Source: Truepera radiovictrix DSM 17093 (GTDB lineage: Bacteria; Deinococcota; Deinococci; Deinococcales; Trueperaceae). Taken from it: DNA of 64,000 nt. The stretch spans positions 1,927,001 to 1,991,000 of the forward strand of contig NC_014221.1 of NCBI RefSeq assembly GCF_000092425.1. The letters run 5' to 3'. The position numbers were made by a program, and so were the translations under genes. The notes below the pieces were generated by a model. The model was not told the DNA's origin and made no database searches. It saw only the letters and a list, made by a program, of their open reading frames with translations. Numbering within the stretch: the first letter of the stretch is position 1; each line of letters opens with the position of its first letter. Positions 58,164-64,000 of the stretch are shown here, piece after piece.

Positions 58164-61100
58164 GTGAACGACGCCCGTTTCCGTCATCCCCCGATGGATA
58201 ACCGCATCATCCCCTTTTGGTTTTGGAACGGGGCACTCGACGATGCCGAGCTCGTCCGGCACATTGCGGCGATGGCCGAAGGGGGTGTGGGTGGCTTTTT
58301 CATCTGCGCACGGCAGGGTTTAGGGGTTCCGTATCTCTCCGAAGCGTGGTTTGAGCGCGTCGTGCTCGCGGTTCAGGAGGCAGCGGCGCGCGGCCTTTCG
58401 GTGTGGCTCTACGACGAGTACCCTTACCCGAGCGGCGTGGCCGGCGGCGAGGTGCTGCTCGAGCACCCGGACGCTAAACACACGCTGCTCCGCGTCCACG
58501 AACGCACGGTTTCGGGCCCGCAACCTTTGCGACTCGAGCTCCCGTGGGGGCGGGTACTCGCCGCCAAAGCCGTGCCGATAAAGGAGACAGGCCGCTTAGG
58601 CTGGGACGAAGCCACCGATCTACGCCAGCACATCGGCACCTTGCAAACGGAGAGCGTTTTTCAAAAAACCGGCCTCACGGCCTACAACCAGAAGCGTTTT
58701 TTCACCTACCGTCCGACGAAGGTGTTGAGCTGGACGGTGCCTCACGGGCGCTGGCGGGTCGTCACGGCTCTCGAGGAGGAGCTGAGCGACTTCAAGTATT
58801 ACGGCACCTACGTCGATCCGTGCCACGAGGGCGCGGTGGAGACGTTTCTAAAACTCACCCACCGGCGCTACGCAGAGGTCCTCGGCGCGCACTTCGGCGG
58901 CACCATCAAGGGATTTTTCACCGACGAGACCGGCTTTTTGGGCGCCCTACCCTGGACGCGGCGGCTGGCGCCGTTTTTTCGGGAGCACTGGGGGTACGCG
59001 CTCCACGAGCACCTGCCGGCACTCCTCGACGCCAAACACCCTGAGGCCGCGCGGGTTCGCTACCACTACTTTCAGAGCCTCCACCTGCTGCTTCAGGAGT
59101 CTTATCACCGGCGGCTGCGGGCTTGGGGCGACACGCACGGCCTCCTCTACGTCGCCGAGACGCCCGCCGCGCGGATGGCCACGGTGCGCCACAGCACCCT
59201 TCCGGGCGGCGACAGCGCCCACGAAAAGGCGGGGCGGCCCCTCGCGGAGGTCCTCAGCGCGGTCGCGCTCAGCCTGCGCCACAACCCCAAGATGGTGAGT
59301 TCGCTCGCCCGGCAGCTCGGGGCAAAGCGCGCCCTTACCGAATGCTTTCACAGCGTCGGCTGGTCGATGACGTTGCAAGACGCCAAGTGGATGCTCGACC
59401 GCTTGGCCGCCCTGGGGATCAACGTCTTTAACGTCCACGCGTTTTTCTATACCCTAGACGGGCTCACCAAGTACGACGCGCCGCCCTCGCTGTTTCTCCA
59501 GAACCCCTACTGGCCCCACTTCCGCCAGTTCGCCGACTACGCCGCCCGCCTCGCCTACGCGCTGAGCCAAGGGGAGGCCGAGGTTCGCGTCGCCCTGCTC
59601 GACCCCGTCAGCAGCTTGTGGGCGCACCTCGGCAACCCCTTTCACGCTTTCGAGTACGTAGGCGACGACGAAGTGGAGCGGGAGCGGCTCGAGCAGCTCA
59701 AAGGGGATTGGGCCTATCTAGGGGTGACCTTGCTCACACACCACGTCGACTTCGACCACCTCGACCCCGAGCTCTTGGGGGAGGCGGAGGTGAGCGGGGG
59801 GAGCCTCCACCTCGGCAACGCGCGTTATACGGTCCTCGTCTTGCCCCCCATGACCAACCTCGAGGGGGCCGCCTGGCGCACCCTTCAGCGCTTTTTGCGG
59901 GCGGGCGGCACCGTTATCGCCCTCGGGTTGCTCCCCTCCGAGGTGATCGACGAAGGACAAGGGATTGAAGAGGAGATGCTCGCGCTCTTCGGTTTGGACG
60001 CGTCGCCGCAGACGGCCTACTGGCAGGGCGCCCCCTATCCAACGCGGAGCCAGAGGGGGCGTCAGGGCGCCCTGTTCATCCCGAGCTCCGGCTCTTTGGT
60101 CCGGACGGGGGCAGGAGACGTTCTTTGTAACCTGCTCGAGCAGCACGTCCCGACGCGCTTTCGGCTCGAACCTTTAGACGGTCTGGACAACTCCTTTCTC
60201 CTGCATCACCGCGCCCTACCGGACGGCCGCCAGCTGCTGTTCGTGGCGCATCAAGAGGCCACCGAGCGTAACGTGCGGCTGCACGTCATGCTGGAGGCGT
60301 CCGCCTGGCAGGTCGAAGAGCTCGACCTAGCCTCGGGGGAGGTAACGCCAGTGGCGACAGAGGAGGCCGGCCGCAGCGTACCCCTCACGTTCGCTCCGTA
60401 TCAGGCGCGGCTCCTGCGCTTTTGCAGCGCAACGTGTAAAGCTGAGCGCACCGAGTCCACGGGGGTCAAGGGGGCGTCCGCGGTAGACGCCCAACCCTGG
60501 GCGCTCGAGTTAGGGCCAGCAGACACCTGGTCGATCACCGCGCTTGCGCCGAACGTGCTGCGCCTCGGCACCTTCGAGCTGGCCCTCGAGCCCGGGGGGC
60601 CGGACGAAGCGAACGGCGCAGCGCCGCCTCCCCCCAAGCACCTGACCTGGCACCGGGTGACGACCAAAACCCTGATCGACCAGGGTGCCGACCTTGCCGG
60701 CACCTACGGTGAGCGGCTCCCCGTGGCGTTTCACCAGATGTTCGGCACGCCCATGAAGACGGGGCTCGCTTACCCACTCACCTGCTGGTACCGCTGCACG
60801 TTCTACGTCGATGAGGCGCCCACCGACGCCGCCTTGCTGATGGACGAGAGCGCCATCTCAGGGGCCTTTACCCTCCTCCTCAACGGTCAACGGCTGGACC
60901 GCACCGTCTTTGCACCGCACACGCACTACGACCACCACAACCGGCGCTGCGCGGTCGCGCCGCTCCTCGTCCGGGGGAGCAACACCCTGCTGCTGCGCCT
61001 CGAGGCGCGACGCGACTGGGACGGGCTCGTCGAACCCCTCTACGTGACGGGGAGCTTCGGGGTCTACCTGGACGGTCCTCACGCCCCGAGGATCGGTCGG

Positions 61101-61451
61101 GCGCCGGAGCGGGCTGAGACCTGCAAGGGTGGCTTCAAGGGGTTTCCCTACTTCGCGGGCACGCTCAGCTTGACGCGGCAGGTCAGCTTGGAGCGTCTCC
61201 CCGACCGAGGCGCGTTCACGCTCGAGCTGCCGCGGTGGTGTGAGCCTTATCACGAGGTCGCCGAGGTGCTGGTGAACGGTCGTTCTCTCGGCGTCCGCTG
61301 CTGGTCGCCGTACCGCTTCACGGGCAGCACGGCGCTCCTCAAAACGGGCGTCAACTGGGTCGAGCTGAGGCTGACCAACACGCTCGTCGGGATGCTCGAG
61401 GGTAGCTACTTCGACCACGAAACCCACCGCGTGGTGCCCTACAGCGGGTAA
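58164..61451 (+). CDS. Large glycoside-hydrolase-like protein (GH106-related architecture)
   Basis: The 1,095-residue protein lacks a signal peptide. The N-terminus (IIPFWFWNGALDDAELVRHIAAMAEGGVGGFFICARQGLGVPYLS near 15-59) and VWLYDEYPYPSGVAGGEVLL near 85-104 recall the TIM barrel of GH106-type alpha-L-rhamnosidases and related unassigned hydrolases. IKGFFTDETGFLG near 249-261 and ALTECFHSVGW near 390-400 supply candidate acidic residues. A glutamine-amidotransferase-like domain (near 550-610) and C-terminal galactose-binding-like beta domains (near 830-1090; EVAEVLVNGRSLGVRCWSPYRF) complete it. It probably removes rhamnose or another side sugar in the cytoplasm. A GTG start with AAGG upstream. 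Confidence 0.7.
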   Translation: MNDARFRHPPMDNRIIPFWFWNGALDDAELVRHIAAMAEGGVGGFFICARQGLGVPYLSEAWFERVVLAVQEAAARGLSVWLYDEYPYPSGVAGGEVLLEHPDAKHTLLRVHERTVSGPQPLRLELPWGRVLAAKAVPIKETGRLGWDEATDLRQHIGTLQTESVFQKTGLTAYNQKRFFTYRPTKVLSWTVPHGRWRVVTALEEELSDFKYYGTYVDPCHEGAVETFLKLTHRRYAEVLGAHFGGTIKGFFTDETGFLGALPWTRRLAPFFREHWGYALHEHLPALLDAKHPEAARVRYHYFQSLHLLLQESYHRRLRAWGDTHGLLYVAETPAARMATVRHSTLPGGDSAHEKAGRPLAEVLSAVALSLRHNPKMVSSLARQLGAKRALTECFHSVGWSMTLQDAKWMLDRLAALGINVFNVHAFFYTLDGLTKYDAPPSLFLQNPYWPHFRQFADYAARLAYALSQGEAEVRVALLDPVSSLWAHLGNPFHAFEYVGDDEVERERLEQLKGDWAYLGVTLLTHHVDFDHLDPELLGEAEVSGGSLHLGNARYTVLVLPPMTNLEGAAWRTLQRFLRAGGTVIALGLLPSEVIDEGQGIEEEMLALFGLDASPQTAYWQGAPYPTRSQRGRQGALFIPSSGSLVRTGAGDVLCNLLEQHVPTRFRLEPLDGLDNSFLLHHRALPDGRQLLFVAHQEATERNVRLHVMLEASAWQVEELDLASGEVTPVATEEAGRSVPLTFAPYQARLLRFCSATCKAERTESTGVKGASAVDAQPWALELGPADTWSITALAPNVLRLGTFELALEPGGPDEANGAAPPPPKHLTWHRVTTKTLIDQGADLAGTYGERLPVAFHQMFGTPMKTGLAYPLTCWYRCTFYVDEAPTDAALLMDESAISGAFTLLLNGQRLDRTVFAPHTHYDHHNRRCAVAPLLVRGSNTLLLRLEARRDWDGLVEPLYVTGSFGVYLDGPHAPRIGRAPERAETCKGGFKGFPYFAGTLSLTRQVSLERLPDRGAFTLELPRWCEPYHEVAEVLVNGRSLGVRCWSPYRFTGSTALLKTGVNWVELRLTNTLVGMLEGSYFDHETHRVVPYSG

Positions 61452-61863
61452 CTTCAGGAGGCCGGTGGTGCATTGTTCGGCGAACTCACCGAGAGCCACC
61501 TCGAAAGGCCGATGAACAGCGTGCAGCTCGTGTTTTTCCAAGCGTACTCCGACCCCCACCTGGTGAGCACGCAACGTCACCCCCGCCTCCCCACCGAAGG
61601 CCCCTGGACGGTGCGTCCACACGACGCGTTCTGCTTTGAAGCCCTCCGGCGAGGTCGAAGAGGCGTTCGTCACCTGGCTCGCGGTCGAGGTCGGGGAGGT
61701 GTAGCGCTCACCGTGAATGAGCACCACACCTTGTGGCTAAGGGTGTGGCTGACGGTCGAGGAGCCAGCAGGCGTCCACTTGAACCTCACGACGCTCGAGG
61801 CGGAAAGCCAGACGCATGGCGAGTCGAGCACACGGCGCGGTGAGAGTTAGCAGGCGTGGGGCT
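61452..61863. other. Intergenic stretch with no gene I can support
   Basis: There are open frames on both strands (for example plus-strand 61473-61850), but none has a family signature. Plus-strand segments ALTVNEHHTLWLRVWLTVEEP and TWLAVEVGEV lie in different frames and may be pieces of a decayed gene. An AGGAGG at 61456-61461 precedes only a short frame. Confidence 0.5.
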
Positions 61864-62934
61864 TCAGGCGAGCCGCTGCGCGCAGGCCTGCGCCAGCAAG
61901 CAGAGCTCGGCGGCCTTAAAGGCGTGCGCTTGGGTCATGGCGTTTTCCGTGCGGTGTAAGCAGTCGAGGATGAGCTGGCCGAAAAAGGGGAAGCCGACCT
62001 TCCCGGCGAGAGGCAGGTGCGTTTCGCCCTCGTGGGTGACCAGGTAGAGCTGGTCGCCCCCTCCCCCACGGGCCACGTCGGTGTACTTGCGCAGCTCGAG
62101 GTAACCGTCGGTGCCGAGGATAAACGTGCGCCCGTCGCCCCACGTCGAGAGGCCGTCCGGGGTCAACCAGTCGACACGGAAGTAGTTCGAGCAGCCGTTG
62201 TCGGCCACCAAGCTGGCCTCGCCGAAGTCCTCGAGCTCGGGGTACTCGGGGTGGTGGTAGTTGGCGACGGCGGCGCTCCGCACGGTGGCGTCCTGCGCGC
62301 CGCTATAGGTGAGAAACTGCTCGATCTGGTGGCTGCCGATGTCGGCCAAGATGCCCCCGTACTTCTCGCGCTCGAAAAACCAGGCCGGGCGGGCGGCGGC
62401 GTTCAGGCGGTGCGGCCCCAAACCCAGCACCTGAACCACGCGGCCGATCACCCCCTCTTGGACGAGCTCACCGGCGAACACCGCGCACTCGACGTGGAGG
62501 CGCTCGCTGTAGTAGACCATGTACTTGCGCCCCGTCTCCTGCACCTTGCGGCGGGCGGCCTCCAGCTGCTCGAGGCTCGTAAAGGGCGTTTTGTCGGTGA
62601 AGTAGTCCTTGCCGGCGTCCATCACCTTGAGCCCCAGAGGCCCGCGCTCGCAAGGCACCGCCGCGGCGGCGACGAGTCGGATCTCGGGGTCGTCCAGGAT
62701 CTCGTCCGCAGCCCGCGCCACCTTGACCTCGGGGAAGGCTTCGCGAAAGCGCGCGACCCTATCGGGGTCGGGATCGAACACGTAGCGGAGCTCGCCGCCC
62801 GCCTCGATAAGGCCGTTGCACTGACCGTAGATGTGCCCGTGGTCGAGGTGCATGGCGGCGAACGGAAAGTCGCCCTTGGCGACCACGGGGTTCGGTTTGC
62901 CTTTGGGAGCGTACGTCATACCTTGAACGGTCAC
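61864..62934 (-). CDS. Gfo/Idh/MocA oxidoreductase
   Basis: The GTG at 62934 has AGGAGG eight bases upstream, giving 356 residues. In place of a standard GxGxxG loop it begins PFAAMHLDHGHIYGQCNGLIEAG near 24-46. YFTDKTPFTSLEQLEAA near 112-128 replaces the usual EKP signature (DKTP). GGILADIGSHQIEQFLTYSGAQ near 197-218 holds the active-site His. The altered cofactor loop and DKTP put it in a divergent subgroup, which may bind NAD(P) tightly or differently. It follows another Gfo-type gene by 23 bases on the same strand. Confidence 0.85.
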   Translation of the reverse strand: MTVQGMTYAPKGKPNPVVAKGDFPFAAMHLDHGHIYGQCNGLIEAGGELRYVFDPDPDRVARFREAFPEVKVARAADEILDDPEIRLVAAAAVPCERGPLGLKVMDAGKDYFTDKTPFTSLEQLEAARRKVQETGRKYMVYYSERLHVECAVFAGELVQEGVIGRVVQVLGLGPHRLNAAARPAWFFEREKYGGILADIGSHQIEQFLTYSGAQDATVRSAAVANYHHPEYPELEDFGEASLVADNGCSNYFRVDWLTPDGLSTWGDGRTFILGTDGYLELRKYTDVARGGGGDQLYLVTHEGETHLPLAGKVGFPFFGQLILDCLHRTENAMTQAHAFKAAELCLLAQACAQRLA

Positions 62935-62957
62935 GCTAAAACCTCCTCTGGTCAGGG

Positions 62958-63989
62958 CTATGGTCGGGGGAGCCCGGCGGCTTCGTAGATCATCCTGACG
63001 GCCGCTAGGCTGCGCCGACCTTCGGCGCCGCCAATCTCGGGCGGGCGGTCCTGGCGGATGCTGTCGGCAAAGTCGGCGACGACGCGCAGGTGCCCCGTCG
63101 CGGCGATCCCCCTGGGGTCGCCTCCGGAGCCCGCACTTTGGGTCTTGGACACGGGGGGCGCGGCGACGCGCGCCGCTTCGGGGCGCGCGAGCTGCCAGCG
63201 CGTCAGGCTCTCCCCCTCGATCTGGATCCCCCCGCCCGTCCCGTAGAGCTCCAAGCGGTGGGCAAACCCCGGCGCGGCGGTCGTGGTCGCCGTGATCGTC
63301 GCGAGCGCGCCGCCCGGAAAACGCAAGGTCGCCGCCAGGGTGTCCTCGACCTCGATGGCGCGCGCCAGCGTGCCCGCGTAGGCCTGGGCCTCCAGCGGGT
63401 CCCCCATGAGCCAGACGAGCAGGTCCACGAGGTGGATCCCCTGGTTCATCAGCACCCCGCCGCCGTCGAGCGCCCAGGTGCCGCGCCACGCCGCCCCATC
63501 AAAGTACCTCTGCGGCCGGTAGTAGGGCAGGGTCACGAGCCCCAAGCTCAGCGTGCCGAGGTCCCCCGCGAGGACCGCCTCGCGCACCCGCCTAAAGAGG
63601 GGTTCGGTGCGGCGCTGGAGCACGACGCCCAGCTTGACCCCCGCGCGATTGCACGCTTTGATCATGGCGTCGGCGTCCTCCAGGGTGAGCGCCATGGGCT
63701 TCTCCACCAGCACGTGCTTGCCCGCCCTCGCCGCCGCTACGGCCTGCTCGGCGTGCTGGCCGCTCGGCGTCGCGAGGCACACGGCGTCGACCTCGGGGTG
63801 CTCGAGCAGGTCCTCCAAGCTGAGGCAGGGCACCCCGAAGCGCTGGCTCAGCGCCTCAAAGCGCGCGGGGTCGTAGTGGCCCACGGCGACGAGGCGCGCC
63901 CCCGGCGCTTCCTCGATGGCCCTGCGGTGGTAGTCCGCGACCATCCCGGTCCCCAAGATCGCAAACCCTATCTCGCCGGCCACGGTCAC
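62958..63989 (-). CDS. Gfo/Idh/MocA oxidoreductase, near window end
   Basis: The 343-residue protein shows IGFAILGTGMVADYHRRAIEEA near 7-28, LVEKPMALTLEDADAM near 93-108 and DGGGVLMNQGIHLVDLLVWLMGDP near 174-197 with the catalytic His. GGTGDPRG-like loops near 320 are usual C-terminal features. The start is a GTG at 63989; a GTG at 63983 with GAGGTGA just upstream is equally possible. It precedes a divergent Gfo-type gene on the same strand, and the 11 bases upstream to the window end suggest an operon that continues beyond. Confidence 0.9.
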   Translation of the reverse strand: MTVAGEIGFAILGTGMVADYHRRAIEEAPGARLVAVGHYDPARFEALSQRFGVPCLSLEDLLEHPEVDAVCLATPSGQHAEQAVAAARAGKHVLVEKPMALTLEDADAMIKACNRAGVKLGVVLQRRTEPLFRRVREAVLAGDLGTLSLGLVTLPYYRPQRYFDGAAWRGTWALDGGGVLMNQGIHLVDLLVWLMGDPLEAQAYAGTLARAIEVEDTLAATLRFPGGALATITATTTAAPGFAHRLELYGTGGGIQIEGESLTRWQLARPEAARVAAPPVSKTQSAGSGGDPRGIAATGHLRVVADFADSIRQDRPPEIGGAEGRRSLAAVRMIYEAAGLPRP

Positions 63990-64000
63990 CTCAGCGCCCC

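Noticed and set aside
61473-61850. 125-residue frame between the glycosidase and oxidoreductase genes
   Set aside because: Composition and lack of conserved segments suggest chance or a decayed gene; related-looking pieces fall in different frames.

Overview
The window is high-GC bacterial DNA whose gene content and promoter style suggest Deinococcota, most likely a Truepera-like bacterium. Many genes have a TANNNT box 6-7 nt upstream of an ATG/GTG start and no Shine-Dalgarno sequence (leaderless promoters, common in Deinococcus-Thermus). The taxonomic placement is inference; no rRNA or complete tRNA gene is present.

Layout. 1-12.3 kb is chromosomal housekeeping: a universal stress protein fragment, a PAS histidine kinase, a ppsA-flavodoxin-truncated haemoglobin operon, an SDR, a solitary sugar-binding protein with a clear promoter and terminator, an Rrf2 regulator upstream of a cysteine desulfurase, a stand-alone receiver and a lipoprotein. 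From 13.19 to 20.03 kb lies a visibly AT-richer integrated element of about 6.84 kb. It splits a beta-propeller lipoprotein gene, whose halves lie at 12.3-13.2 and 20.0-20.6 kb, and is bounded by an 8-bp direct repeat. It carries a tyrosine recombinase, an NrS-1-polymerase-like primase, two RepA/AAA_25-like ATPases (one with a degenerate P-loop), a small DNA-binding protein, a GDCCVxC protein, a secreted protein, an iteron/AT-rich origin candidate, a tRNA-Leu-like 3' fragment and at least five copies of an unusual double-hairpin repeat with variable stems.

20.7-31.1 kb is chromosomal again: glgP with terminator, an envelope protein, a PEGA protein, a metallophosphoesterase-holB pair, and an aldolase-oxidoreductase-PfkB kinase operon joined by GTGA overlaps. 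31.1-33.5 kb is a decay zone with an SGNH-hydrolase remnant, a DUF5996 gene, and a GNAT fragment run into a frameshifted dppC remnant.

33.5-40.9 kb is a glycan uptake operon on the minus strand (binding protein, two permeases, LacI regulator, GH130 phosphorylase, secreted alpha/alpha-barrel protein) with a LacI-type operator at 40,872-40,885. 41-43.4 kb holds a flavoprotein and an aldo/keto reductase. 43.5-64 kb is a large uronide/glycoside catabolic locus: GntR regulator, sugar isomerase, DUF993 protein, six Gfo/Idh/MocA oxidoreductases, an enolase-superfamily enzyme, an orphan peptide-type binding protein, a PL22 oligogalacturonate-lyase-like protein, a large alpha/alpha-barrel protein and a 1,095-residue glycosidase-like protein. 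Three near-identical 13-bp sites (ATATATNATATAC) in its control regions suggest one regulon, probably under the GntR protein.
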